Source: Dysidea avara
Lineage: Eukaryota > Porifera > Demospongiae > Dictyoceratida > Dysideidae
Assembly (NCBI RefSeq): GCF_963678975.1
Contig: NC_089274.1
Location: 17,873,633-17,937,632 of the forward strand
Reading direction: 5' to 3'
DNA: 64,000 nt
The position numbers and the translations under genes are program-made. This document shows positions 39,301 through 51,070 of the stretch, piece after piece. The notes below the pieces were generated by a model, which ran no database searches, was not told the origin of the DNA, and was given only the letters and a program-made list of their open reading frames with translations. The stretch's first letter is position 1. Every line of letters begins with the position of its first letter.

Positions 39301-42300
39301 AAATTACAATTTCACTATTTTTCTTTAACATAGATGCCTTAATGCAAATCGACACCTTGTGCTGTCAGTAAAAAAAGAAATGGGACACAAAGAGCAAAGT
39401 AAATCCATGATGCATGCATTGTATGTACAGTGGTATGCTAAAAGGCATCCGTCAAGCTCAAGCATTGAAAAAATCAAGCTCATCGCTATGGTTGTCTGAA
39501 GCATATATTTTAGTCAGTCAGTCAATTATTCAGTAGAAAATTCAGTGTCAAAGTGGTAGATAGTTACATAATAACTACAATATATAGTACAAAGAGTTTA
39601 CCTATTGGGATAAGGCACGGTTACACCAGCAACATCATATGTTGGACATCTTATGAGGAAGACAAGGTAAAACACTGATGATATGAAGTTAATCACACTG
39701 AAGTAAAATGTCAACCTCTTCATGGGAGGCTTTAGAAAAGACACCAACAACGAACCTGAAACACAAATAAGTGCTACAATTTCATACAAAATTAGTGAGC
39801 ATTAAAACTATGTGAACTCTATATGACCAACCTAATATGATTCCTGCTCCAGCAGTACTGATTGCAATCGATCCACTTATTAATCCACTAGTGGAAGCCG
39901 TAAAACCAAATTGTGACTGGATATACTTGGGTATAAATGCTACTAGTCCTGCCACTACAAATATTTGCCCTGCAAATGCCAATACCAGGAACAAAAATGG
40001 TAAGCGAGCCATTATATCAAGAAATTGTTTTGGGAGATCTTTCGACTTTGGCCACTTATTTAAGTCCTCCTTTGTAACTTGTTTATTACGTTTGATAGAC
40101 ATCTGTTTAATTCTTTCTTGTTGTATGGAATAAGTGTCTAGGTAAGTTTCAGGAAACATGAAAAAAGGAACTGATAGTATTAGAGAAAGTATTCCAAACA
40201 ACACAAAGCCCATCCACCATGCTCCTACCCATCCGGTATCTGTCTGTTCAAGAGTAGTTTCTGTCCAAGGATCAACATATATAGTGAGAAATGCACCACC
40301 CAATCCAAAGCCTACAGCAGGCCCAACAACTGCAAGAACAAATACAATACCAATCCAGATGGGAGCACGATTAGGATGAACAATATCATCTATGTATGAT
40401 ATCCCGACTGTAAAAAGTGGTGAAGCTCCAAGTCCCAACAAAATCATCGCAATGATGAACAAAAAGTAAACATTGTTTGAATTATCATCACATTCTGGAG
40501 AGAAGTCTGAAGGATCACTGCATTCTTCCAAACTTAAATTTGCATCTTTTCCAATTTTGTAATCTTCAGTGACAAATTGAGGAATTGCAAACACTAGTGC
40601 CCCAATTCCTTGTATGAAACAACCAACTCCCAGCAATTTGGGTTTATATCGTTTTCCACCAAAATAGCTGACAAAAAGTACAACCAAGACAGTAACAATA
40701 TCAAAAGTGCTTGGTAACATTCCAAGTTGAGTACTGGAGAACTTGTATTGCATCTCCAATGATGACAATGAGATAGGTATTAAACCTATTAGTGATAATA
40801 TCAATATAAATAGCAAAGAGGAGCTTAATACGTAACTTACTGTTGTAATGTAAATACAATAAACTACATCCACCACTATTAAAAACCTGTACAGTCCAAT
40901 TGTAATGAAGGCATATATATGTAACACTTTCACACCTCAGATCAAAGGAGCCACCTGGGCTACATTTCGTATGTAACCCAGCTAGTTGGGCTACATACAA
41001 AATGTAGCTGGGCTACAACTGGGCAGTGATTATATAGATGTTGAGGCCGAAATCAATTGTGGGGATCGATTAATACTCACGTGATTAGGATGCACGACTT
41101 GGATTTTGTCATGAAAACTGCTCAGACGGAGGAGGGTGTTTTGTTATCCTCGCCATCCTACAAGTTGAAAAACATTGAGATAGAGTGAAAAATGTTGAGA
41201 TAGGGTGAGTAAGAGTGCTATAGCTTATTCACCGAGCATTTCCGCATGTTTTCGAATACGGACATGTCCCCATCACGAAGTTACCACTCTGCACAGAGTA
41301 ACTACTTTACAAGCAAGCTTACCTATCTAGGCCTTTAGTGAACTTCATAATTTTTCTATAAATGATTCAATAGCACTGATTAAAACATTAAACTAGCATA
41401 ACCAAAATTCTCCGTGGTATCTCTAGGATATGTCCGTTCATCGTAACTGAGAACAAACTAGCTGCTGACCCATAAAAAATTTAGGTATGCATATATAATA
41501 CATCCAGTGGCTGCACTCGTATTGGCTTGGGTGATTGACTGCCCTGTGATATGTATGCTCTCTGCCCGTCAGGCATACATATCAGGCAAAGCCCTTATGC
41601 CCGTGTTACAACTATTACATATTATATAGGAAAATTATTTATCTGACAGCTATAACAATTTCAATATACCAACAGTCTACAATATTCTACTGAATAATTA
41701 GTTGGTTTGTATTTTACCGTAGAGTCTGGTTGCTAAGAGTACATAATATATATTAAGCACATACTATTTGTTAAGCATGTTGATAAGCACATGTGGATGA
41801 ACATCACAAGGTGCAACTATACAAGAGAAGAAATGCTAGAGGTTTGTCAATGGCACAAGGCATGAAATTTCACATGGTACATGGTTAATAATGTACTTCA
41901 CTACACTTCTGAAGTGAAACGGTCTCCTGCAGTATGCTCCACATGAAGGACATGCACAGAAACTGGACTCCAAATATTGGTACACATGGTGACTACAAAT
42001 CACACCACCCTAAGACAGTAAATCCACAATTTTTTTATTAGGCTCATGCGCAACAAATATAATTGTTTTGCAAACTTTTAATAAGCATATGTGCCTAACA
42101 ACCAGACTCTACAGTATATTATGAAAACTTTCCTAAAAATGACTTTGCTATCATACAGCACAGTAGGGATCATAAAGGTTCAGGCTTTCCTGCCCGGAAA
42201 TGTATACGACCCTAAAGTCACCCTCATTTTTCCTTCACTATAACTTGGCATACTGGTCGGGCATAATCAAATTCAAAGATGCCTCCATAGTGACCCCAAA

Positions 42301-45300
42301 CACTTTAACAAGTTGAATAATTACTTATTCAACTAATTATTAATTTAATTGAATTTTCTACCAACTAACTAAATGACGCCTTCAGCCAAGAAACTATTTG
42401 ATGTCACTTAGGCCTAAGTTGTACCTTTTCACCTACAGCAGCAGCTATAATGGATGCGTCATGGAGTCTCCCAATTTTATTCTCCAACACCACGTACATA
42501 GGTGTTGATTCACAGGTAGTGCATAATAGCTCCCTTGTGTTGACCTAACAGAAATTGTCCATGTAGCATAATACAAATGTGACTGTTCTATTAGGGTGAA
42601 AGCTTTGAGCATCTCAATCTTTGCGGGGCATGGTCGCAGTTCCTAGTTTTCTGGTAGCTAGAACATTTTTGTAGTGAACCAATCAAGTACAAAATTAAGG
42701 GTTGCCATATTATAGAAAAGCCAACCATTATTAGTGCAGAACATTCAAACAATATTGTGGTATCTATGTTGATATGGAAAATTAATGCCTCAGTAAGGCT
42801 ACCTGCATGAAGATGATGATTGGATCAGAGATAAAAAGGTAAAGGCAAGGTGCAGAAGGCTTTAAAACCTCATAAAGGCGTGTGCCACATGTATGAGCTT
42901 GCTGTTGTAGCATGAAATGGTGGTTGTATGCTGTGGTGTTTACCCTCCAGCTTTGTGACTGTGGTCAGGCATGGCAGACTAAAACTCAAGTCTTGGCAAT
43001 TTTTGAAAAATTTAATAGTTGAGTTTCTGTAACATTTTCAAATGTTTTAATCCTATAGTGTTGGAAGACCCATCCGTAAAGTGCTTTTCATCACATATGA
43101 TATATTTCTGGAATGATTATAATAGCAGTGGTTTGGCAGGTGCCCATTATCTTGCAAGGTTCCCTAGTATATATTACCATCATACTATATGATAAAAACA
43201 TACCAGTAAAATAGTTACTGAAAATATGTAAAAGGAAATATATATATGTTAGCTAGTTATAGCAGCTAAATGACAGAAATTCCATGCGTGCCATACTTCT
43301 ATCTCACAGGGCCGAGGAGTGATATGAAGTAGAAAAAATAAACTGCTGAACACTGACTGGATAACAGGTTTGCTGAGGTATTTATTTACTCAGAACATGC
43401 CTTACAATTTATACAGATTCTCAGTAGTCTAATTCCGTAACAAATTACAACTCTTGTTTTAATTTTTTAGTGATTGACTATGGTTTGTCCATTTCCTGCT
43501 CAACACAGCCATCTTACTGGTCAGGCCACATTCAGCAACAAGCAAGGATTACTCCTGATGCAGATAATTTCCTGCCAGAGATGAACAGGATGCTATCTTT
43601 TCTTTATTACATTGGATTAACACTATGCACAGCTCATTTTTAGGTCTTGCAATACCAATACCACAGCAGCAACTACTACAACAAACTTTTCTTTTCTGCA
43701 GTCAAAACACACCCCTACCCTCCCCTCACCTCCGTGTCCAACCCTTTCCCTATTGCTTTTATAGTGGCATATAATTAGTTAATGTACTTGAACATTTTTT
43801 CCTTGTATCAAACACAGTATGGTAGTATCGTTTTAGTAGGGATCGTCCCAAAAATTTCACGTGCCACCCAAAATTCCACCTTTGAAAATCATCCTAGAGA
43901 CATCTTACGTGACAAAAATCACCTTTACAGAATAGTACTAGTCCATACAATATATAATACAGCATTAAATACAACAAACACTTACAAGTGGCCGGATATA
44001 AATTTTTTTTTTTTAAATTGCAAAAACCTCAAATTTTAGTCTCACTGCCTGACCACAGTCGCAAGGCTAGAGGCCAAACAAAGCAACGTACAGCCACCAT
44101 TTTACGCCACAATAACAAGCTCACCAGAGGGATGTGCCTTTTGGGGTTCCAACAAATGTAGGCCCTCTGTGCCTTGTCTTTTATCTTCAATCAGGCTGCT
44201 TGTTTTCTTCATCCAACAAAACCATATCGAGGCGTCTATTTTCTGTATCAACACTCTTTTTCAGCAGCATATTTAGACACCACAGAATTATTTCAGAGCT
44301 AGATTTCAGAAGCACTTCAGTCCTGGTGCTACTATAAGAGGTATACTAGTTAGATATTTGGAACTCCACGATTGAGATCCCGTTTGCAATAGATTAGCAA
44401 CCACACCCATCAAATAAAGATCTAGGTGGACTAATAGCGATAGAACATGGTGACCACACCTCTTAACAACCTAGTTATTTACTTAACAGTAAACAAGATG
44501 ACCTCACCCCTTATTGGTCTAGCTAGCTGCACACCCCTTGGCTGACTCGAAATACTCTAATACAACAGTCATGTTTGATATTCTAATAGAGCAGTCACAA
44601 GTTACACTGTAACTAGCTGTGCTACAATAAAAAAACACCAACTAAACAAACTAGCATTTAAAAAAATTGTTAATTTAAAAATGAAATAGGGATCTATGCA
44701 ATAAAAAGTAGTGAAACAAGAGATGAATGATGGTATTACAGCATAGCTTGGTGGGAAAGTCCCTTGTTTGGCATATTGCATAGATCCCTACTTCATTTCA
44801 AAATTATCATTTAAAAAAATACTAGTGTATCTTACTATCCACAATTTGCTACTTTTCCTGGTAATAATGTGATATTTTGTTTACACCGACAATTGTTTTC
44901 ACTAATGTTTTAAAACTCTGATAGTAGAGCAATGTATTAAAAAAAATTTTTTATGCCAATGCTGATTTTAGCGATTCGCCAAATCTTTTACATCACCAAT
45001 GTTGTGCACTATACAGTAAGCATTACAAACTCTGTGTTTCAAAAAGGTCTCAAAAGAATGCCTAGTGCAGTCACAATTTCTAAAGCACCCCACAAGCAAC
45101 AAGATAAGCAATGAGGTGAAGAACATCTGATGGTCATTTCAAACTTAAATCTCTGAAATATGAAATCTTAAAAGGGAGCACAGGTCACAGCATTGAGGTA
45201 CTGACTGACATAGTATTTACTAGAGCTGGGCGATATACCGGTATTATTAGTAATCTGTGATATTTAAGTCATACTGGTTTTGATACCGCCTGTTTTTATT

Positions 45301-48300
45301 AATACCGCCATACCATCTGGGCACTATGGCCTCCCTGTGGGGGAGTGTATAAACAGTGGAATGGACTACTGGAATGGTGGAATACTGGAATGGAATTTTT
45401 TAAAGGTCAATATCAGTTTTTACATCCAAATAAGTATAACCCCTCCCATTAAGTAAGCAAATAAATAGGATTCCACTTGAAGTCAGCTCTTTTAGCATAA
45501 TTCACCTCACCATAGACAAAGTTTACCAATGTAATGTACTGCAAGTCAGTTATGAACATGCACAATAGCAGTTTATTGGGACTCCTGACTTAACCCTTGT
45601 TCCCAAATGATAAAGAAGTTAGCTAGCTAGCTGATTACATGTATGCATTGTAAAAGTACATTCACTGTATAATGAAGTATTCATTTATTTATTATCAACT
45701 TTACCAGTTGGGCACTGGAGGGTGAACACAGAAGGCAGAGCCTGTACGAGGTGTTTACCATTAACCTAGGAGCCTAAGCAAAAATCTTTGGGTAAAGTGA
45801 AATTGGACTATCTTGTAAGCATTTACAATGAGCCTTTTCCACAATTATATCAGAAAACAAAACTTAAGCCAAATTCGTTGTGGCAGTGCCACATTGCACA
45901 CTGAACTGAACCTTCATTGAGACAGTTAGTTTCAGACAAGTATTAAAGTATTGAGTTATAAGTCATACAAGTGCTGTGGTGAGGAAAAGTATGTTAAATG
46001 AGCTGACTTCAATGGGAATCCTATTGTTTGCTTACTTAATGGGAGGAGTTGTACTTATTTGGATGTAAAAACTGATATTAAACTTTTAAAAAATTCCATT
46101 CCAGTATTCCACCATTCCAGTAGTCCATTCCACTGTTTATACACTCCCTCCCTGTGGGCTCCATATTTGTATATCGGATGGCTGTGGTATTCGGGATTAA
46201 TAGTGCGAGCATTGTAAACAAGAAGGAGTAAAATAGTGCGAGGCGAAGCTGAGCACTATTTCCTTCCTGTTTACAATGCGAGAACTATTAATCCCGAATA
46301 CCACAGCCATCTGTCCTATAGCAAAGTAATCCGACAACCATAGCAACTGTTACTAGGCAACAGAAATTCAAAAATAACCACTGCAAAAGACCAATCACAC
46401 TTAGCAACCGTTGCCTGGCAACTGTTGCTATGGTCTCAAAATGAGTTTTGCCTTAGCAACGGTTACCTAGCAACCGTATTGTGTTATACCTTGGGGCATC
46501 TATCACTATGGTAACAATAGTTGTCAAGTCGGACATTTACTTCTAATAGAAACACACCACACTATTCTAGCCAATCAAATTAGTATTATAGATTTTTGTC
46601 AAGGGACCTTGACAAACAAGTGTAATACTAATTCTATTGGCTAATCGCTTGACGTATATCAATATAATACATCAAGCTGCTATTGAGAGTATTATACAGT
46701 AACACATTCAGTTGTTGGATTAAGAAGGTAACCAGACATGTGACAATGTTTGTAGGCAGGTGCTGATGTAGTCAGCTAACCAAACTATGTAAACAAGTTT
46801 GTTTGTGGTAAATGGCAGTTACTTTAATACTAATGGCTTTACCATCAATACTGTGATATTTAGTAATACCGTGATACTTTTGATGGAAGGTATACCGTTT
46901 GCTATTTTTCAATACTGCCCAACACTAGTATGTACCACACAATGCATGCAGCCATACACACACAGCATGTATGCATGCACACAAAAAATATTAAATACAT
47001 ATACACAGTATTGGGCGTAACGCGCTACTTTTGTAACGCTTTATGTAATATTATAGTAACGAAGTAATATGTAATAGTTGTATCATGTACCCGAGTGATT
47101 TGCCTGATATGTACACCCAAGCTCGAGGGCCGTTAGGCCCGAGAGCATGGGTGTACATATCAGGCAAATCACGAGGGCACGTGATACAACTGATATGTAC
47201 CATGTAGGCTAATAGCCTACTGTGGCGGGCGACTAATCACCCAAGCCAATACGAGGCAACTCGCTGGATTTATTATATAGAGAGTCTTGTAAAATTCGAT
47301 TATGGGTCAGCAGCAAGTAACGTTGCAGTTACGTTTGTTAACATAAACGGGAAAATCCTATGAATATCACGGAAACACTCAATTTTGCGATTTAACAAGT
47401 GTTTCAAAGTTGCTACATCGTTTAACCACTGTTTACAATGTTTTCTAAACATCCAGAGGGGTAAGCTTCACTGTAGAGTGGTTACCTCGTGATATACGAA
47501 AAGTGGGCGTGGTACGTAATCAAACACGCGGACACGCGATTGTAAATTAACCATGACACTAGTTCTCACCTTAAACTTCCTTTTGTCAACTCATAGGGTG
47601 GTAAGGGTGTCGAATCGCCTTCGTATGAGTGCTGCAGAATGCAAAATCGGGTTCATGGTTTTCATCACGTGAGTAATAATAAACTCCCACAATCGAATAC
47701 TGCCAGGATTCTTATAAAAACAAACAACGTTACCTCATCAGATATATCAAGGCCATGGTACATTTAAATGTATCATGGCCAGCCATGGTTTATTTAAATG
47801 TACCATAGCCAGCCATGGTTTAACTTAAATGTACCATGGCCAGCCAGGGTTTATAAGATATGTACCCTGGAATTTGGCTTTGAAGTTAGGTGGTTTCATG
47901 GTACATAACGTGCTGTAATATATCTGTAATATAACGGCTACATTTCCAATGCTAGTAATATCTAACGGATAGTTACTTTACATAAGTAATGCATTATTAA
48001 AGTAGCGCATTACTACTCATTCGTACTATAATATTATTACCTAACGAAGTATCTTTATACATTGTGTAATATGTAATATAACATATTACTAGTTACTTTT
48101 AAACTGAAGTAATATATAGCAGTGGCAGTAATGAGTAATAAGTAATATATTGAGTAATAAGTAATATATTACTTTTTAAAAGTAGCGGCCCAACACTGCA
48201 TATACACACTACACAATCTGTCTGTGAAAATTTCTGTTTCAGAAATAACTCACTATACAGTATCACTTTTGGTTTACTTTTATAATCTACAGATTCAATT

Positions 48301-50943
48301 AAAAAAACAATCCTTATAAACACATCAACAACTTAACACATTAGATTGTTAATAATCCTATAGAGCTGTATATTAAGCCAAGTACACAAAAAAATTGCAA
48401 TTTTCAACTAAAATAGGGACCATAGCACATTGATAAAAAGTACTGAAACAAGTTGGAGTAGTGCATGATATTAAAACAATAAGAAGTATTATGTGCTCAA
48501 GATACCACAATGGAATGCACAGTAGGGTTATAATACTTCATATTGTTTTATTGTGATTTAATATCATGCACTACTCCAGCTTGTTTCAGTACTTTTTATT
48601 GATGTGCTATGGTCCTTATTCGAGTTAATTTTTTTGTGTACTTGTTTTTTTAAAAAACTTTTTGTCAAATAAAATTATTATGGCAGGTGAACCCACGCAT
48701 ACTGCATCAAAAAGAAAGAAATGGCACTGCTCCCCACAGCTATCAATTATCATCTGAAAAGTGAAGTATCCATTACGCTTCATTGTCAGCTATGTTCAAC
48801 CTGTTACACAGCATTATGAATCAAGAACTGTTTGAAAAGCACCTCTGCAATCAAAGTAGCCACTGTGAAAAACACGGACAATTTCTGTTACGAAGGGAAG
48901 CCATCATGTCATGCACTACCGCCAAATCGACACCTTTTGCTGTAAGCAAAGATGAATGGGACACAAAGGAGGACACTGGTAAGTCCATGAAGTGCATTGC
49001 ACGTACTGCGGTATGCCAAAAGGCACGTGTCCATCTGAAACGACATCGAACAGTGAAAAAAATCAAGCCCGTAGCCTTAGAGTTATGTTTGTCTGAAAGC
49101 ATCAGTCAGTCAGTCACTAGAAAATTCCATGTAACATTTTTTTTTGTTGTTAAAAGTTCATAGCAACTTGTTAAAAGCATTTCTGAGTCTTGTTTGGGTT
49201 TAGTTTTATCTACTTCATCATCGTTATGGCCATGCCCAAACCTTTGTGCTCCCTACTATACAGTACTATCGTACTGTATGATAAATGAAAGTACAAGCCT
49301 AAAGTATGCTGTTTTGTACATTACACCCATACAAATTCTGGAAACAGCCAACAGTACAATGGGCTAATTAACAAGCCCAACTCACACAGGTCCCTAATCA
49401 GGAATTGAATGACATATTAATACCTTTCATATATGGTAGAATTGTTTGGTCAGTATACTAAAAGTGAGTGAAAGGTGTTTAGCCATATCAAAATGCTTGT
49501 CAGTTCTCCAGATCCGACATAGAAATAACACTGATTTACAGAGATTTTGTTTAATTTATTAGACTCCTCGACGATTTGAATGATGTGTTAAGTTTTATGT
49601 GTAGTAATGAAGAAACAACTCTTGCATTACTAAACTTACATGTTCAGTTGTGTAATTATACCACCTTAAAAACACATGTTTTCAGCATGTTTCACAACAT
49701 ATAATTATTATATGGTTGAATTCTTTTTCAGAGCGTAGAATATGAATTTGCTTGAGAGTTAATTGGTTGTAACTTTGCACAAAGGTAATAGAATTTTATG
49801 CTATCAGCGGTTAATAAATGTCTTTATTGGTAACATTATTAGTAAGTGTGGTTGACATTATGTAGAACAGCGCAGGGTTTTCTATTTTGTATGCATGGTG
49901 TGCTATAGAGATTATGGATCCTAATGACTATTAATCTGCATAGCTAGTGTAAAATACATGCATTTCACTTTCGACAAAGAATGACAGAGGCTTTTGATTG
50001 ACCTGTTTGAGTATATAAAACTTCTTTTTATTCCATTTAGGCACTGGAGGATGTGCACAGAAGGCAGAGCCTGTACAAGGTGTTTACCACTAGCCTATAG
50101 GAGCCTAAGCAAAAATCTTTGAGTAAACGGGACAAATAGATAGAAGGGTTGAAAAAAGCAAACCCATTGTGACTTGATCTGTAGGCCACCTGGATTCCAG
50201 CCAAGCGCTACACTCGGTGCCAGAGGCCATGAAAAGCAGATATTAATTAACTTTTAGGTAGCTAAAAGTGAAAATTTAACCAATTCATCAGTTATGATAA
50301 GGCTACTCTTTCGTTTCTCTAGCCCAACCAACCCTTTATTTTTCTATACAAAATACTGATTTATGTTCATCACACGATCACCTTGCAAGTAGAGATAACG
50401 CCTCAAAAGGTGCGAATGCTACCTTGAAGATCCCGGCAGATCACAAAGTGAGGAACACCAAATACTGCTGGCTATACTGACATGTCAGTGCCACAGCCAA
50501 TCATAATCTACTGTTTGTCAAACAGATTGATCCCGGCTGAGCCAGAGCTTGGTAGGAGAAACACAAGATTTAGTTTAAGTGGCCTAGTAGTGATTTGTCA
50601 CAAATTCCATACAGCTATCTATTATATGCCACCTTTTAACATACGCATCCATGCATACACATTTCCTCGCACATTGTCAGCGCCGGGTAGTCAAGTATAA
50701 TTTCAACCTAGACCGCGCTGGGGCAAGACTTAATATTTTCCTTGTTCTATAACATGCTGTATCCATACCTGATACAATAGCTCCTTCGCACACAGTGAAG
50801 GAGTTAAGGATTAGCAAGAACCAGTACGGCTTGGCAAAGAACTGCAACCATCTCGGTCGACAGCCGAAAAGGCTGCACTTGTGCGCGCTGGGTTTAATAT
50901 CATCATCTTTTCCCGTCAGTTTATCATTGCCTGTCGCGTTCAT
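33302..50943 (-). CDS. OATP/SLCO gene D, complete, six exons, longest gene
   Basis: Organic anion transporter of the SLCO family. Exons right to left: 50769-50943, 39832-40785, 39602-39755, 37056-37209, 36600-36766, 33302-33635; total 1,938 nt, 645 residues plus TAA. The start chosen is the ATG at 50943 (MNATGNDKLTGK); an upstream GTG in frame is not used by eukaryotes. Exon 1 has CRPRWLQFFAKP and helix 1; exon 2 has helices 2-8 with TDTGWVGAWWMGF (Thr-Gly where other copies have Asp-Pro). Exon 4 is the Kazal-like loop, nearly identical to the paralogues. Exon 6 ends EDVYY. Intron 1 is 10 kb, and intron 3, 53-64 bp in the paralogues, is 2.4 kb here because of inserted elements. The most diverged of the paralogues in exon 2. 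Confidence 0.92.
34051..34635. mobile_element. TIR MITE, family CAGTCTGGGAAAAC, copy 2
   Basis: Same ends and internal order as 21197-21834 (for example ACACCAATTCCTTACCTTCC and AGAGCATCC inside), but shorter and diverged. It lies in intron 5 of gene D, while copy 1 is in intron 4 of gene C, so the two insertions are independent. Confidence 0.7.
35086..35440. repeat. Dispersed motif copies in intron 5 of gene D
   Basis: CTAATAGAGCAGTCACC at about 35093, then a doublet at 35383-35435 in which ACTCTAATAGAACAATCA is followed by an inverse copy gaccgttctataagagtat, forming a loose hairpin. Confidence 0.55.
35937..36326. mobile_element. Non-autonomous hAT-like element with 8-bp duplication
   Basis: 390 bp, starts CATAGGCGGTGGAA and ends TTCCTCCGCCACTG (inverse CAGTGGCGGAGGAA), flanked by the exact 8-bp repeat GTACATAC (35929-35936, 36327-36334). 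It carries an internal motif doublet ACTCTAATAGAACAGTCAC at about 36047. No coding capacity. Confidence 0.75.
37375..37695. mobile_element. TIR MITE, family TACTGAGGAGAG, copy 2, truncated
   Basis: Starts in a (TA)n run with TACTGAGGAGAGTATTCTAC and follows the reverse of 29289-29710 closely, but stops near 37695 without the second inverted end. Intron 3 of gene D. Confidence 0.75.
38249..38741. mobile_element. Mutator-like MITE TAGTCTGG, copy 1, perfect 9-bp duplication
   Basis: 493 bp, begins TAGTCTGGCGGTGCCCACCC and ends with the related inverse (ggggcgggtgtcaccagacta). It is flanked by the exact repeat GAGCCTTAG (38240-38248 and 38742-38750). Same family as 52382-52666. Intron 3 of gene D. 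Confidence 0.85.
39330..39540 (+). repeat. Repeat family S, partial copy
   Basis: Contains AAATCGACACCTTGTGCTGT, ATGGGACACAAAG, AAAAAATCAAGCTC and GTCTGAAGCA, followed by (CAGT)n, in the order seen at 48930-49120. Intron 3 of gene D. Confidence 0.6.
40786..42159. other. Start of intron 1 of gene D
   Basis: No exon seen. A locally repeated block around 40955-41020 (gggctacat...gtagctgggctac) forms an imperfect palindrome. At about 41545-41590, gatatgtatgc and gcatacatatc form a hairpin related to the one at 47095-47172. Confidence 0.4.
42160..42440 (-). repeat. Repeat family S, diverged inverted copy
   Basis: ATCATAAAGGTTCAGGCTTT, AACTTGGCATA and GTGACCCCAA, then GACGCCTTCAG, follow the order of the inverted copy at 20740-21110. 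The tetranucleotide has decayed to ctaactaactaa. Confidence 0.45.
42874..44140. mobile_element. Long-TIR element of about 1.27 kb
   Basis: Left arm (AAGGCGTGTGCCACATGTAT onward, about 42874-43010) and right arm (44010-44140) are inverted copies sharing GACTGTGGTCAGGCA and AATGGTGGYTGTA. No coding capacity and no clear target duplication. Intron 1 of gene D. Confidence 0.6.
44650..44826. mobile_element. Palindromic MITE, family ATAAAAAGTA, copy 1
   Basis: 177 bp, arms ACTAGCATTT...GAAATAGGGATCTATGCAA and the complement, around a centre with aataaaaagtagtgaaacaag. Related to 48380-48643, which shares ATAAAAAGTACTGAAACAAG. Confidence 0.65.
45341..46148. mobile_element. Mutator-like long-TIR element nested in the hAT element
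   Basis: 808 bp. Inverted arms of about 160 bp start GGGAGTGTATAAACAGTGGA. Flanked by the exact 9-bp repeat TCCCTGTGG (45332-45340, 46149-46157). Inside, at about 45690-45790, lies a LINE-type 3' end fragment (CTCTGCCTTCTGTG on the minus strand) also present at 50040 and 51797. Confidence 0.8.
46177..46311. repeat. 135-bp near-perfect hairpin
   Basis: GATGGCTGTGGTATTCGGGA and its continuation to about 46229 pair with 46260-46311. The loop is centred on gcgaggcgaagctgagc. It lies inside the hAT element, close to the nested insertion. Confidence 0.8.
46349..46474. promoter_or_regulatory. Cluster of RFX X-box-like motifs
   Basis: GTTGCCTGGCAAC (46410-46422) and GTTACCTAGCAAC (46462-46474) match the consensus GTTRCC-N-RGYAAC exactly; GTTACTAGGCAAC (46349-46361) nearly does. 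All are within transposon sequence in intron 1 of gene D, so a role is uncertain. Confidence 0.35.
47095..47172. repeat. Perfect hairpin with 25-bp arms
   Basis: GTGATTTGCCTGATATGTAC plus accca (47095-47119) pairs base for base with 47148-47172; the loop contains a further ctcgagggc/gcccgag pairing. Confidence 0.9.
47752..47870 (+). repeat. Tandem repeat, about 40-bp unit, three copies plus
   Basis: Units of the form CCATGGTTTATTTAAATGTA followed by ccatggccag, decaying toward the right. Confidence 0.8.
48380..48643. mobile_element. Palindromic MITE, family ATAAAAAGTA, copy 2
   Basis: 264 bp with arms of about 110 bp: AAGTACACAAAAAAATT at the left and its complement at the right, sharing ATAAAAAGTACTGAAACAAG and TAGTGCATGATATTAAA. 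Intron 1 of gene D. Confidence 0.8.
48670..49290 (+). repeat. Repeat family S, best-preserved copy
   Basis: Full-length relative of 8345-9060. Here the tetranucleotide is short (cagtcagtcagtcac near 49110), so this copy shows the state before the CAGG expansion. Confidence 0.65.
49291..50768. other. Intron 1 of gene D, part next to exon 1
   Basis: No exon. A LINE-type 3' end fragment (GCACTGGAGGATGTGCACAG and GGCAGAGCCTG) lies at about 50040-50130. A GCCACCTGGATTCC block follows at about 50185. Confidence 0.4.
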
Positions 50944-51070
50944 GTTGTAGTCACTCACTACCACAAAACGGAACAGAGTGGAATCCTTTCACATTCACAG
51001 TTTCCCAGTTCCACACCACCCATTCTGGCGGGCGGCGCTATTATACTTTAGGACCTCAATACACAGCTTC

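Larger units (their letters stand above)
45221..46927. mobile_element. hAT-like element with nested insertion
   Basis: Begins TAGAGCTGGGCGATATACCG and ends GCCCAACACTA. It is flanked by gtatttac (45213-45220) and gtatgtac (46928-46935), an 8-bp duplication with one mismatch. The element is 1.7 kb because another element (45341-46148) has inserted into it. No transposase frame. Confidence 0.7.
47006..48198. mobile_element. Non-autonomous hAT element with perfect 8-bp duplication
   Basis: 1,193 bp, begins CAGTATTGGGCGTAACGCGC and ends GCGGCCCAACACTG. It is flanked by the exact repeat CATATACA (46998-47005, 48199-48206). Subterminal parts are rich in GTAATATATTACT-like inverted repeats. It carries an internal hairpin (47095-47172) and a short tandem repeat (47752-47870). 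No transposase. Confidence 0.85.
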
